DNA of 64,000 nucleotides from Viscum album (taxonomy: Eukaryota > Streptophyta > Magnoliopsida > Santalales > Viscaceae), in contig OY728128.1 in the NCBI GenBank assembly GCA_963277665.1, forward strand, positions 1,866,398,988 through 1,866,462,987, read 5' to 3'. The position numbers and the translations under genes were made by a program. Shown here in pieces: positions 11,644 through 24,700 of this stretch; the first letter of the stretch is position 1; the number at the start of each line of letters is the position of its first letter. Under the pieces are notes generated by a model. The model had not been told where the DNA came from. It saw nothing but the letters and a program-made list of their open reading frames with translations, and did no database searches.

Positions 11644-14600
11644 TGTAACACCCCAAGCTTCTACGGTACGCTTCTCTTTGAATAATGTGATAGCGTGTGT
11701 TGTACGCAACATCGTGTTCTAACACACCACAACCAATCAAACTAGCCGTTATGAATAGTAATACCTACGTTTTGAAATTATATATATTTTATATTTCAAA
11801 ATGGACTTCATTTTTGGATTTGGAATATCGAATTTAGCCTAAAGTGAAATTTTGGTACTTTCCGGATAACTTTAATATTTTAATGAATAGTTAAAATTAC
11901 TAAATTTTAATTAAAAAAAACTTTTTAAATCAAAATAAATTATATTGATAAATTATTAATTTGAGTGGTTTTAAAGTATATTTTATTTCTACCATTTAAT
12001 AAAATGTTGGTCATTGGACATAATTTCACAATTAAACCAAACATAAACAAGTATCAATCTTTTGATAGTTATTATATCTTAAAAACACGCTTTTTGTTTT
12101 GACTGCGGGAATAAATTTTAAATTAATTTCTGCAACTTCTATGTTTTGAATTTCCAAAAATGGATTCCATATTTGAATCAGGATGTTCAAATTGTTTAAA
12201 TAAGTAACTTTTATTTTTAGACATTTTGAATAATTACTTTGGTAAATATTTTATTTAACATGGTTAAAGGGTAAATCCGGAAAATAAGGGTTAAAAAATA
12301 ATATTATAATAATAACAAATTACACTAAAACGTGTCCTAAACTTAATGTATGATACAATTTCGACCATAGGCATCTTTGGGTATATTTTGGGACCCCATG
12401 GTGCCACATGTAAGTGATAGAGACACTTTATTTTAATTAAGTGAAAATGAATACAAAAATTACACAAGCATATATCTTTTAGAAAAATAAATTTTACATA
12501 GGGTTTTATATGTTTGATTTTCTACTATAAACATTAATTAGAAAGGCAAAAAGATTTAATACATAATTATATTTTATTTATAATTTTTATACATTAAATA
12601 ATTTAATTTATTTATGACACAATGATGATACAGTAATTACCATAATAGTGAAAACTTAAAATAATTGATATTGTAAATTACCAAATAAATATAATTTGAG
12701 TCTTTTAATGAATTAAAATAATTTTATAGGATAATATGACATATTAGTATTGATTTAATTGACTTTTTTAGAACTAATAATTCTGTTATTATTTTCACAA
12801 AAATCAATTTTCCAAATAGTTTCAAAATTGACAAAAAAGAGTTTTTAAAACAAATATTATATTATTAATTGATATTAAATTTATAAAAATATAATGATCG
12901 GCCAAGAGACTTATATAATGATAGTTGTATCATTAATGGACCACTTGGGGGGTCTCTTGGATGTATATAGTATGTTTATTATCTATATAATATAAAAATA
13001 CAAAGTAACATGGTAAAGGTCAAACTAATTAACTAAGAGTTAATACTAAAAGATAAGGTTAATATAGTAACCCAAACCTGTCTAAATTATTTTTTTTGAA
13101 TGTTTTTCGACCTATAACCACATTAACCATTGAATAATCAACTTTAGATCCATTAGAAACCGAATATGAATATATTATAAATTAATATTTCTGGTTTTTC
13201 CAAAGGTGCCCCTCACCCCTCTTATAAAAGGGCACTCCCCCTTCTCATTAATTCACACATTCAAAGCCTTTTGGTTCGGCCAAACTCTGCACAAATATTC
13301 TTTTAAACTCCCTCACTACAACCTAGAGGACTTATTTTGATCATAAATCCAACCTAAGGATCCCTTTTTTTCAAATCAAAAGGAAGAACCCGAAGAAGAG
13401 GTAATGATTTCACCACCCTTTTCCATGTTCCTTTCTTCTTCCACTTCTTCTTCCTTTGTTGTTACCATTCTAAAATAATAACTCCAGTATCATATATATA
13501 CTGTGATGTTATTATAAATATGGTACAACCATATTCAATATTCTATAAATCCTTTGAATAACATGTCACCATACGTGCATACGTACGACTTACCGTCCCC
13601 ATGTCGTGGTGTAATTGTTATTCAATATATTATTATTTGGATGGGTATAATAATGATGTTTATATCATGTAAATAATAAATATAACATGATAATGATTCT
13701 GTATATATGATATACTATCCAATTATATATTATTTTAATATCAAAAGAATGATATTGTCGCTCGTGCGTACGTACGGACTACCGTCTGCACGAACGCGAT
13801 GAGATTCATTCTCCATCGTATCCATTCAAGTATATTTATCATTTTATGATTTAAAAATAATGTTTAGGGACTTGATATCAATCTGGATATGAATAAGATA
13901 CAACCTATCCATGAAAAACATGGCTTACGTAACAAAACATATAAAAGAAAATGAGTAAGTTAACACCCGAAACAACAATAATAATAAGATATTATTAACA
14001 AATCAATGTTAAAAGATCATATATGATATCATATTATTGTATATGATTCTTGTATAATTTAATACCAATTATTTCACCATTATACAGGAGGTTAACCTAC
14101 CCCAACCAAGGAAAAGTACAAGGTAATGGTTATTTCACAATCTCTTCATTATCCATGGTTGTTTATACAGAATAATCTACTGGGATCTCTTTATCATCCA
14201 CATCCATGTTTCTTAAAAATGTATTTCAAAACATTTTTACTATTTAAAAGAATATGGGTTAAAGTAATTTATACCATTTTTTGACTTTTTATAAGAGTTT
14301 TATAAAGGAATCTTTCCGTCGTTTTCCAAACAAGGTGCTTTTTAACCTTTTCGACAGAATTATGGTAAGAATGTTTTTTTAACTTATTCGGCGGGTGATA
14401 TTATTTTCCGCGATTATAAAATCTTCGAAGCTTCCCTTACAAGATTATAAAAATATTTTCAAAGAAATTTTTTTATTTTATAAATATATGACTCTTAAAT
14501 TATTTCAATATAGAAAGAGATATTTCTCTAAAAAGAGTTTTGATTTCATCTATGTCAACATCCTTTGATGGATTTTACGCTTATTTGAAGTTTATTTATT

Positions 14601-15424
14601 ATGATAAAAAACTTCTATATTGTATTGAAGGTTTTGTGATATGTTTGATTGTGGATGTGATATTTTTATACCATTCATAGTTTATGGTGAAATTTCTGAC
14701 ATTTCACATGCTTGTTTTAATACGAATGTGTATGTTATGTTTAATCCTTTTCATATGGGAATGCATTGGATTGAATATGTGACGGGTGGAGCCTGCTACA
14801 GCTCCTCAATGCATTGGTAGGTCTCATAAGACAAACTAGTGTCTTGGCACAAGGCCTTGACAAAATCTTATTTGTAGTCTTGGCATGAGGCCTTGGCTAT
14901 GTGGTTATGATAGTCTGGCATTATGCATTCCGTCATTATGAAAGTGGTTATTGATATCGCATGTGATTGTTCGATTAATATAATATCCATGTGAATAAGT
15001 AAATGGAATTATTTAATTTTATTTTTGTCATACTATGTTGAAGTTTATGTTTAAAAGGCTTTTGTTATAGATATACATTGCCTTAAATGTTTATTCTTAT
15101 TTATGAATGTTTCTGTTATATTTTTATCCTTACTGGGCATTTGAGCTCACCCCTTTTCTATGTTTTATTTTTCCCAGGATGTGAAGAAGTAAATTATGAA
15201 TGACCTGTAGGGATTTTATGAGGGGATAATAGTGTGGAATATGGAGAAAATATGTTGTTGTATTAGTTTTTCACTTCATGATGTAATGTAAAACATTATG
15301 AATATATCTAGTGTTTCCAAAGCTACTAAACCAATTGGTCTTTCGAGATGTGATCTTTCTTGTGATCTTGCCAATGTTGTGTAATAATGCACCGACTCTG
15401 GGTAACTGGGATCGGGGCGTTACA
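11644..15424 (+). repeat. Element 1: 3' LTR (3781 bp)
   Basis: Direct copy of 2851-6632, from TGTAACACCC to GGGGCGTTACA. TATA box at 13223-13231; GC-rich islets at about 13573-13608 and 13758-13800; donor-like GT at 13401 and acceptor-like AG at 15176-15177. Differences from the 5' copy are mostly single-base changes. Confidence 0.95.
13568..13806 (+). repeat. Two GC-rich islets in element 1 3' LTR
   Basis: The same pair as at 4789-5012, with cores ACGTGCATACGTACGACTTACC and CGTGCGTACGTACGG. CpG positions in the first copy are partly decayed to CA/TG. Confidence 0.8.
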
Positions 15425-17641
15425 CCTTTTACATAGGAATGATGATTTATTTTGGAAAAATAATTTTTATTTTAAATAGTTGTATTTATTAAACTAGAAA
15501 TGAACAAATTTATTTTTTCATTAAAATATTTGTGATTTACATAAAAATAGGGTCTTAAAATAGAGTATGGAAGGTACATGAAAATGGATGTGAAATTGAG
15601 ACTATACCATTAATCGAGCTTGCGTATTAGAAAGAATTGAAAAGAGAACCCCAAAAAATATGAATTTTTATTAAAGAAAAATGAACTGATCTAGGAAAAT
15701 GATATCGGGATTTATAAAAATAATTATAATAATAATATAAAATTTATGAATAATTACAATTTTTTATAGATGGAGGAAGCATAACCTGAATGGAAATGAA
15801 GGTTCAGGAAGAAATCTCTTACCATATGTCCAAATGTGTTCTGCACTTGACCATAACTTCCTGTATAATCATATTAAATTAATTAATTATTTAATGCATA
15901 ACCTTATATACATTTATTTTATTTACTAAAATTTTACTAAGTTCATTTAATTCATTTTTTTGAGTTAGAATTATAATTTTATTACATGATAGCATTCATT
16001 TTCATGGTTTTCATGATTGGTATACTAATATATTTGTATAAAAGTTCATGTAGAATGAGTATAATTCTTTAAATATGAATCTATATGATATTTATGAAAA
16101 TAAATTGTTCTAAATTATATATATATCATTTGGATATATGTTATGTGGATGAATTATTAGATAAAACATTTATTCATAATTGATTGCTGTATTAGGGAGA
16201 TTATTGATCATAACGAACTCATTTTGTTTTATCATTTAGTATTATGTAAATATTTTACTTACAAAGCATAAAAAGGTTGTAATATATATATTGTAGTATA
16301 CTTTAAAAATATCAATGGTTCCACTACCATCCTTGATAAAGAATGTGATGAAAAAAAACCCATCATCCGTGATGGTTGTAAATCAGCAACTCACGGATTA
16401 AGATTTCATTTTCAAAATTAAGAGGTGAGAGAAAGGAGTTTTAGGATTGATATTCCATTAACATGATATAATTAATGTATATATGATACTTGAGTCATCC
16501 TGATAATTTTTATAGAGGTGGTGGGGAGATAATATTTTAAAGAAATAACTTGAAATGAAATTAAATGGAAAAGGTAGAGGATTTTACATCTTCAATACTC
16601 ATCCTAGAGAACCTTCTTAAGGGCATTGCTTTATATATTATGGTAACACCAAGAGATCCTAGATGTAGGGGAGAGAATATGGAAGAGGATTTTGGAATAA
16701 TTTTTACAAGATATATGGATTAGAGGTGTGATGAGAATGGGTAGTGAGTGGTGGTATTTATAGTGGAAGAGGGGTGTGAATTCTAATTATTTTATTCATT
16801 GTATTGTATTTTTTCTCAAGAAAAATAATATTGTTGATTCTTGTGACTAAATAAAGTAATTTGTGCATGTGAGTTAGGACCAAGGGTAATTAAATCTTCC
16901 AAACATTACTTATGACTCAAAAAATCATGTATTTATCATTTATTATAAATTATCATATTTTACTATTCACCATAAATTCATGAATATTAGAAAAGACCAA
17001 AAAAATTACCATAACCATTTTTCAATGTTTAGAAATAAAAAAATAAAATCCATTTCTTGAAAATAATTATCTAAATATGTGAATTTAATTTTCAATTAAT
17101 AATATCATTTACCCTAAAAATATAGATTTTAAATCTATATCTGATTTCATAACAATTTCAAAAATTTATTAAGGTCTCATAAAATTATACTAATGTCATA
17201 AGACAAAAAAATATTAATTTATGAATAAATTTTATGAATATTAATTTTCATATAAATCACTTTGTTAAATATAAAATTGCAATTAAATATTTATGACTTA
17301 CTTAAATACTAACACTTAATTAATAATTTTTAAAATATTCATTTACTTATACTATAATATAATTATATGATACATTATTTTATATATTTCCTAAATATTG
17401 ATTGTAATTTCATGTAAGATGATACTATTTATTAGGCTGATTTACTATTCGTAAGGTTCATATTACAATTCTTAAGGTAATTTTACTATTTCATTTGTAT
17501 GATTTCCTTAACTTCTAAAAATACCTATTATTTAATAAATTATTCATTTATAATTTTAATATTTTGATTGATATGTGATCTATAGTATATGAAATAAACA
17601 TTATAGGGGAAATATCAAAGATATAAATTTGTGTTGTTACA
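15425..17641 (-). repeat. Element 0: 5' LTR, second part (promoter and U3 side)
   Basis: Resumes the minus-strand LTR after element 1. The block 16720-16790 is the decayed complement of the promoter island of element 1, with a TATA box reading CTATAAATACC on the minus strand at 16753-16763. From 16850 on similarity to other U3 sequences is too weak to follow by eye. A plausible outer edge is GTTGTTACA ending at 17641, whose complement TGTAACAACACAAATTT resembles the element 3 LTR start. The first half is well supported; the right boundary is tentative. Confidence 0.6.
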
Positions 17642-18170
17642 GTCACCGTCCATAGTTTTATATAACTATGATCTATAATGCATAATGAAATATATTGACT
17701 AACCAAAACGTCTAGGAGCGGTCCATGCGCTGGTGTATAGTAATATGTTATTTGAGTAAGCGTTATCTCATAGAGTATGAAATTCCCCTTGAACCTCCTG
17801 AGGGAGAAGTCAAGGAGAATAATGATAAATAAATGAAGCATACAGATTATGCAGTTGGTGTACATTTAATCATGTATTCATTGATTCCTTGTAATCTTTA
17901 TAAAATACATGAAAATGAAGTTGCCTAAAGGATGATATATCATATCTACGAGTTATATTAGGAGAGAGAAGAAAGAATGATATGAAATATCAAATGAAAT
18001 TTATTGGTTCAAGATAATTGAATGGAATTAGATAGGACCTCATGTACTTAAGATAATTGGCTTCATTGAGTGATTAGGGTCCCTTGGGTTTAATTTGATC
18101 CAATAACTAGTGACTAATCCCATTATTACATATGTTCCACCCAGAATATTGATTTTTATTGATAATTAAA
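17642..18170. other. Unassigned AT-rich stretch
   Basis: No motif recognised on either strand. A minus-strand open frame of 105 codons at 17548-17865 straddles the supposed LTR edge, has no recognisable family features and is probably chance in AT-rich DNA. Confidence 0.5.
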
Positions 18171-18918
18171 ACATGAATATAATAAAAAAAATTATTCTTA
18201 ATGTGTAGGATATAGTTCACCATGATGATAAATATAGGAATAATACCAAAACATTACCTTGTTATACTATATACTAGGTGTAATATTTCTTTTAATTTAA
18301 GCATGGTGAGACGATATCCAGCTAATCTATGATATTTGTATTGGAAAGATGTGAAAACTATCCTAAAGTACTTGAGAATACAAATAATATGTTCCTAGTT
18401 TATAAAGGAGATAATAAACTAGTAATGAGAGGATATATTGATTCTAATTTCATGATAGATCATGATGATTTTAAACCATCTTCAGGCTAAGAATGTTTTT
18501 ATGGATGGTTGTGTAGTGATATATAAAAGATCACTGAGACCTATGATTGTTAATTTTATAGTAGAATATAAATATTTAGTGAATTTCAATGAAGTTATGT
18601 AGGCATTTTAGATAGATTTTTTCTAATATATTAATGGTTTTACTAGATATGAATATCCAATTGTAGTATTTTGAGATAATACTATAGCATCGAGGCTTTC
18701 TATAGAGCCATTCTCACACTAGAGGATATTTAATATACTTTAGAAGTTTCATCTCATGAATGATTTTAATCAGATAATTGAATTCGTTGATAGAAAAGTA
18801 TCTATATAGGATAACATGAATACCCCTAACTAAAGCTATATCGTAGCAGAAGAATAACTCTCATATGAGAGCTAATAGGTTGCAGATTGTTTTTAGTTTT
18901 CCCTAGTTAATATGGGAT
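18171..18918 (+). pseudogene. Decayed Ty1/copia RT end and RNase H
   Basis: The plus strand keeps the order of plant Ty1/copia pol: a block like M-x-x-L-C-T-R-P-D-x-x-F-x-L-S-M-V-x-R-Y near 18260-18320, then W-K-x-V-K-T-I-L-K-Y-L-R near 18340-18375, R-G-Y-I-D-S-N-F near 18430 (usually G-Y-T-D-A/S-D-F), D-N-T-x-A near 18680, and K-F-H-L-M near 18745 (usually R-x-H-x-I-R). There are many stops and no frame longer than a few dozen codons. RNase H would remove the RNA strand during reverse transcription. The upstream part of the element is missing or decayed past recognition. A purine run ATATGGGAT leads into the LTR. Confidence 0.75.
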
Positions 18919-19581
18919 TGTTATAAGTGGGTTTCCTAGACCCAACTCCTTTGATTACATTGATTATCATTTTCTGTATAATTATATATACGTGTGTGTG
19001 GGTTTATCTTAACGTAGTAATGTTTATGCCACTATTTCGACAAATTTTATGGAAACTTATTATATTACAAATTGTATCATAGGTATATAGAAATTACTAG
19101 GCTATAATGGGAACCTAGAGATAACATGATAATAATCATAAATATTTTTCCTACAATCTAAATAAATCATTCTAATAATAAATAGATTATGTGTGAAATT
19201 TTGGTGGTAGGGGGTTATAATAATTGATAATTTTTCTCATAATGTTAATACTTGGTGATATTGAGTGGATGAGATCATGATCACTGGCCCATTAATAGGA
19301 AAACCACATATTTCTAGATTTATTGTTCATTCCTATCTATGAACATGATTAATTTTCTCCTAAAATGAGATAATTATCTGTGTATACTACTTGATTATTC
19401 CCTTTTATCTAAGATGAATACTATTTTATATATGTCATAGTGAGGTAGCATGTGTAGGGAGAACCATTGGTGGTACGAAATTGAATGAATGATCAAGATA
19501 TTATTTTTTAATTTTAAATGGACGTTTTATCTCAAGCCATGTTAAAAAGGATGGTAGTTCCTTCACTAAATCAATAAATAT
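18919..19581 (+). repeat. Copia 3' LTR, first part
   Basis: Starts TGTTATAAGTGGGTTTCC just after a polypurine run and the copia RNase H end, as expected for a 3' LTR. It is cut by element 2: the five bases before 19582 (AATAT) are repeated after 29903. Confidence 0.6.
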
Positions 19582-20359
19582 TGTAACATCACTGTTACAG
19601 AAGCCACCTAGAGGCGCCCCGAACCCTGTTGGTCACATGGCCACAAGAGCGTTTCCTTGAACGCTAGAGGCTGCCAACTAGCAGCGGGGACCTTCGGTGT
19701 GATAGTGTGGAAACTATTCCCTCATTGGCAGAGTACAGAGTGGTATTAAATAAATACATATACGAGAGGAAGCAGTAATAATTACATACAACAGTAAAAG
19801 CAGAAAACTGAAGTATAAACTGGACAACATATATAAAATGATGCATGATACATATGCCTAGGAAAATAGCCAAACAAGTCACAATGATGGAGTACAATAG
19901 TGCTAAACCAAGGTGAAAAATAAAGCAGATAAACTCCTCAGCCTCGCAAGCCATATCTTGGTCCCATGCTCTCCATCTCCATAGAAAATCATGTACCTGA
20001 AGTAGAAGGGAACTTTCCATTATCTATACCTGCAACAATATAATCTATTTGGGCCCAACATCATGGCCCAAATAGGGTGTGAGACTAAATCCTAGTAGGA
20101 AACCACCCTATGTTATGTTCGTAACATTTAGTGAATATATGACAGGTAAATGTACAGAAAATAGTAAATAAAAAATTACTCAGCTGTAAAGAATCCATAG
20201 TTTCAATATCATGCAACAACGAAACAAACAGCAAAACCCAAAATAGGTAACCCTCCGGGACGTACTCACATCCATCCCCTCCATTATAACCTAAGAAGTA
20301 AGAGCAACCCTCTTGGTATTACACTCGGCCTAACCCCTCTCGTTCAGTAATAAAATTTC

Positions 20360-20700
20360 ATAAAGACTGTATGAGGAAGCACTCACTGTCAATTCCCATT
20401 ATACTTTATGGTAGTCAAGTACTCTCTGTAGAATCTCACATGGTCAATTCCCCTTATAACACAAAGGTTAAGGACTCTCTGAGGAAGCTCACTCGGTCAA
20501 TTCGCCTTATAGCCCATGTCATTCAAAGACTCTCTGAGGAAGCTCACTTGGTCAATTCCCCTTATAGTCTTGAGTAATCAAGGTAATTCAAAGTAAAATA
20601 AAGACTCTCTAAGGAAGCTCTCACGGTCCATTCCTCTTATAATCTAAAGTTCTTAAAGACTCTCGGAGGAATCTCACTTGGTCAATTCCCCTTATAGCCT
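20360..20700 (-). repeat. Six 50-75 bp tandem units in element 2 3' LTR
   Basis: Each unit carries GACTCTCTGAGGAAGCTCAC, a short variable part, then GGTCAATTCCCCTTATA and a variable tail (plus-strand reading). Units start near 20360, 20415, 20470, 20525, 20600 and 20655; the fourth has a longer tail. The same six units in the same order occur in the other LTR, so they were present before insertion. Confidence 0.9.
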
Positions 20701-21425
20701 ACTACAATAGGTTTTCATGGCCCTGTGTTGGTCAACGAGCAAAAAATGGAATATGTCCAAGGTAAACCTACAGAAAAACTTGGTTAACCAGTCTACAACA
20801 TATTAAGCTTGTTAGAATACAACTCTCTATACTACAGCAACAAGCATGGAAAATAGGAAAGGCTGCCAAACTGGCAAAACATGACCAAATGGTCTGAAAC
20901 AGAACATTCATGGGCAATACATACAAAGAATAGAAATCAACTCTATTCATATCTAATTAACCTCTACACAATAATACAAGCATGGAAGGCAACAAAATGG
21001 GTAAAATGGTAAACACGCAATACCCCGTTCAAGGGTATTGGTGGGATTTTCACATAATACTTAAAGACATTGAAAAAAAAGGCACAAACCACCTACCTTA
21101 GTGTTAGGAGATCACTATATGTGAACATAGATGCTTGTATCTCATTAGAACATTGTAGATCTATGAAAACGCTCAAAACATTCAACCCACGATATGTCAC
21201 GAGAGAAGAGAAAGCAGAAGAGTGTTCTCTAGGACAAGAAAGAACTCACCAATGTGATTCTAACGCAACTAACAGTGTTTTATTCAGAGGAAGGATGGAG
21301 GCTCAGGGGCTCATGGAAGATCTGTGGCCATACAGAGCTCTCAATCAAAAGAGACCTAAAAGATGATAATTCTAGCAATTAGACGCAACACCGGTGCATT
21401 TAAATAAATAAAGAAAGTACATGAT

Positions 21426-21590
21426 GTGTACTTTTAAAGTACACAGTGTGTACTTGCCGTTTCCATACACCACATTAAGCGGCCACCAGGTCATCACACA
21501 TGGCCGTGTGCAAGCCCACTATATAGCAACCACACGGGTACCCACAGTAACTGAGTACACAATGTGTACTCAAAATATACACGGCGTGTA
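21426..21590 (-). repeat. Palindrome cluster in U3 of element 2 3' LTR
   Basis: Perfect inverted repeats: GTGTACTTTTAAAGTACAC (21426-21444), AGTACACAGTGTGTACT (21438-21454), GAGTACACAATGTGTACTC (21553-21571), TACACGGCGTGTA (21578-21590). They sit within 90-255 bases of the U3 outer end. Confidence 0.85.
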
Positions 21591-21676
21591 CTTCAAAAAT
21601 TTATAGAAAATTCTATGTTCTCAAAAATCCTAGAAAAAAGAAAAACATACCTAAAAAGAATATCAAAGTTCCTTAA

Positions 21677-21690
21677 AACTTCCCCCTTAA
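21677..21690 (-). other. Element 2: polypurine tract
   Basis: The plus strand reads AACTTCCCCCTTAA beside the 3' LTR; on the element strand this is TTAAGGGGGAAGTT. Confidence 0.8.
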
Positions 21691-21707
21691 TGAAATTCAT
21701 CCCTGAA

Positions 21708-24700
21708 TTTCCCTAGTGTGGCATAGAAGATGAAACCATGAATGGTTCCAGAAACTGTGCTCGTACATCGGCCTCCCTCTTCCATGACTCATCATGCACC
21801 TGCCTGTGCGGCCATAGCACTCGTACCAGAGGAACAAACCGTCCATGGAGAACCATTGTACTACAATCCAAAATCAAGATAGGATGCTCACCAAATGACA
21901 CATCCACTTGGAGATCAACCTCTTTGGGTTGGAAAACATGAGATGGGTCGAAAAAGTAACGTCGGATCTAAGAAATGTGGAAATCATCGTGTATAGCCCG
22001 ATACCTTTGAGGTAACTGCTAGAGATAGGAAACCAGCCCAACTCTCTCCACACCTCAAAAGTTCTGACGTACCTCGGCGAAAGCTTACCAAGTCTCTGAA
22101 TCCTCGTGTTTCTCAACCTTGGTGTGATATGCAGGAAAGCACGATCCCCAAACTCGAGCTGTAGAGGTCATCTCTGCTGAACAACATAAGACTTCTAAAG
22201 ATACTATGCAATATCTATCCTATTCTGAATCAACTTTATCTTCTCTATGGTCTCTTGAACATGACAAGGTCCTAGAAAAGATGCATCTCCTACCTCTATC
22301 CAACATAAGGGTGATCACCATGGCCTACCATAGAAAGCCTCATAAGGTTCCATCAGATTAGTTGCTTGAAAACTATTATTCTAGGAAATCTCCACAAGAG
22401 GTATATGATGCTCTCAAGAACCTCCAAAATACATGATACATGCTCGGAGCATGTCCTCAAGCACTTGAATCGTATGCTCAGACTGGCCATCTGTCTGGGG
22501 GTGGTAAGCTGTACTCAAAAGTACCTATGTGCCTAAAGCCTTATGATGCCTCTTCAAAACTCGAGAAGTAAAACAAGAATCACATTATAAAACAATTGAT
22601 TGTTGAAATCTATGTAGGAGAACAATCTCTGGGATTTACTTCCATCTGAGCTCATCAATACTAAAGTTCTCCTTGATCGACATGATGTGAGGGACCTTCA
22701 TGAGTCTGTCAATGATAACCCAAACTATGTCATTCACTCAAGGTGACCACAACAAACTGGTCACGAAGTCCATCGCGACATTATTCCATTTCCGCTCGGG
22801 AATGGGTAACTTCTCTAAAATCCATGTAGGTCCCTGATGTTATGCATTCACCTGCTAACAAGTGGAACACCTCATGAAGAAACCAAAAATGTATCTCTTC
22901 ATACCTGGCCACTAATACTAACGGTGTAGATCACGATACATCTTGGTGATTCTAAGATGAACTGCCATAACTGAGAAATAAAAATCACACATCAGCTCCT
23001 CTCATATGTTTGTTGTCACCTATACGCGCCCCTAGAAATGCAAGATCTCATCCTCGCCTACAATCCATCTAGGAATATGATCCTCTCCCGACACACTCTC
23101 CCTTAGAAATAGTCCATCAGAATATGATATCTTCCTTATTCGAACATGATCAAGAAGAGTATAGGTAACAACTATAGATGATAGAAATGTCTGGCCCTGT
23201 CTATCGTGCACCTCCAAATGCATCTCAGAGAATAGAGAAACAACCTTCCACTCACTGATGGCCTCCTGAACTGCCTGCATCTGAGTCCTCCAACTCAGCG
23301 CATCAACCACCATGTTTCCCTTCCCAGGAATATAGGAAACCTCAAAGTCAAAGGACTGTAGGTACTCAACCCACATGTGATGTCTCATATTCAGATCAAA
23401 TAGAGTTAAAATGTACTTGAGAATTTTGTGGTCAGTGAAAAACACAAAATACTCGCCCAGAAGATAATTTCTAAAAATAGTGTCAGGCATGAACAATAGC
23501 TGAAAACTCCAGATCATGTGTTGGTTAATTCCTCTCATGTGGCCTCAACTGCCAGGTCCCATACACAACGACTCAATCACCCTGTTTAAACATAGCTCCC
23601 AGCCTGATACCTGAGGAATAACAGTAAATAGTATAGCTTTTTACTAGCTCTGGGAAGAATAGTATCGATGATGAAGTTAACCTCACTATCATCTCTTGAA
23701 TGGATGACTCACAAGAATGTGAATATAAGAACTTCACACCCTTCTTAGTCAGACCTGTCAATGATTTTTCTAAGCATGAAAAGATTTGTATGAAACATCT
23801 ATAATATCCAGCCAGCCCCAGAAAACATTGCACCTCAAAGATGTTTTTCGGATGTTCCCAGGAAACTACTGCTCTCACTGTATCTAGGTCTACTGATACT
23901 CTTACCTCTGATATAATATGACCCATGAAGTGAATCTGATCCATCCAAAATTTTCACTTTGAGAGATTAAAATATATCTGATGCTCCCTCAGTGTACTCA
24001 AAATGATATCAATATGGGTTGCACGGTCATGTCGACTATGAGAGTACACCAAGATAACATCCATGAAAACCACCACGAAGGAATCCATGTAAGGATGGAA
24101 CACTCGGTTCATCAGTGCCATGAAAACTGCAGGTGCGTTCGTGAGACCGAACAACATAACCATATAATCGAATAGACCATACGTACTCCGGAAGGATGAG
24201 AGAGGTATATCAGATGGTCTAATGTGCAACTGATGATAAAAGGACCTCATGTCATATTTGATAACACTAGGACTCCTCGAAGCTGATCAAAGAGATCAAC
24301 AATCCTAGGTAAGGGATATCATTTCTTGACCATCAACTGGTTCAGCTTCTGATAATCCACATAAAGCCTGAGGGTGTCATCTGCCTTCTTCACAAACAGG
24401 ATAGGCAAACCCAATGGAGAAGTACCGGGTTAGATGAAACCCTCTTCTTGCAACTCCTGCAACATCTTCTTGAGCTCATGCTAATCTAGTGTAGCTATCC
24501 TATAAGGAGGATTGGACACCAGTGCCTCTCTCGGAACAAGTTCAATAAAAAAATATACCTCACGCTTTAGAGGGAAACTTTAAAAGTCCTCTGGAAAGAC
24601 ATCTCTGAAACGATCAACCACTTGGGGAATGTCCATCTGCGAGGTCCCATGGTCATCCAAATATAGGCTAACAATCTAGGCTGTAACTCCTCCCAACCCA

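Larger units (their letters stand above)
2851..15424 (+). mobile_element. Element 1: full-length Tekay/Del-like chromovirus, 12.6 kb
   Basis: A complete Ty3/gypsy LTR retrotransposon: 5' LTR 2851-6632, primer site 6635-6645, leader, gag from 7134, pol to 11598, polypurine tract 11633-11643, 3' LTR 11644-15424. The flanks carry a perfect 5 bp target duplication, CCTTT at 2846-2850 and 15425-15429. The LTR ends are inverted (TGTAACACCC and GGGGCGTTACA). Domain order protease, RT, RNase H, integrase, then a chromodomain-like tail assigns it to the chromoviruses; the pol motifs and the LTR ends resemble the Tekay (Del) clade. The two LTRs differ by about a dozen changes in their first 180 bases by eye, so this is the youngest large insertion here, yet gag and pol carry at least ten in-frame stops. 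Confidence 0.95.
19582..21676 (-). repeat. Element 2: 3' LTR (2.1 kb)
   Basis: On the plus strand it begins TGTAACATCACTG and ends near CCTTAA, where the intact copy ends CTGACA. It contains six tandem units at 20360-20700 and palindromes at 21426-21454, 21553-21571 and 21578-21590. Confidence 0.9.

Noticed and set aside
17548..17865. 105-codon minus-strand frame as a host gene
   Set aside because: Hydrophobic/aromatic-rich composition typical of translated AT-rich non-coding DNA, no motif, crosses a probable LTR boundary.
19664..20020. 118-codon minus-strand frame
   Set aside because: Lies inside the element 2 3' LTR, and the matching position in the other LTR is not open.
20360..20700. 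CRISPR-like array
   Set aside because: Units are imperfect, directly adjacent, with linkers that are themselves repeated; found in both LTRs of a plant element.
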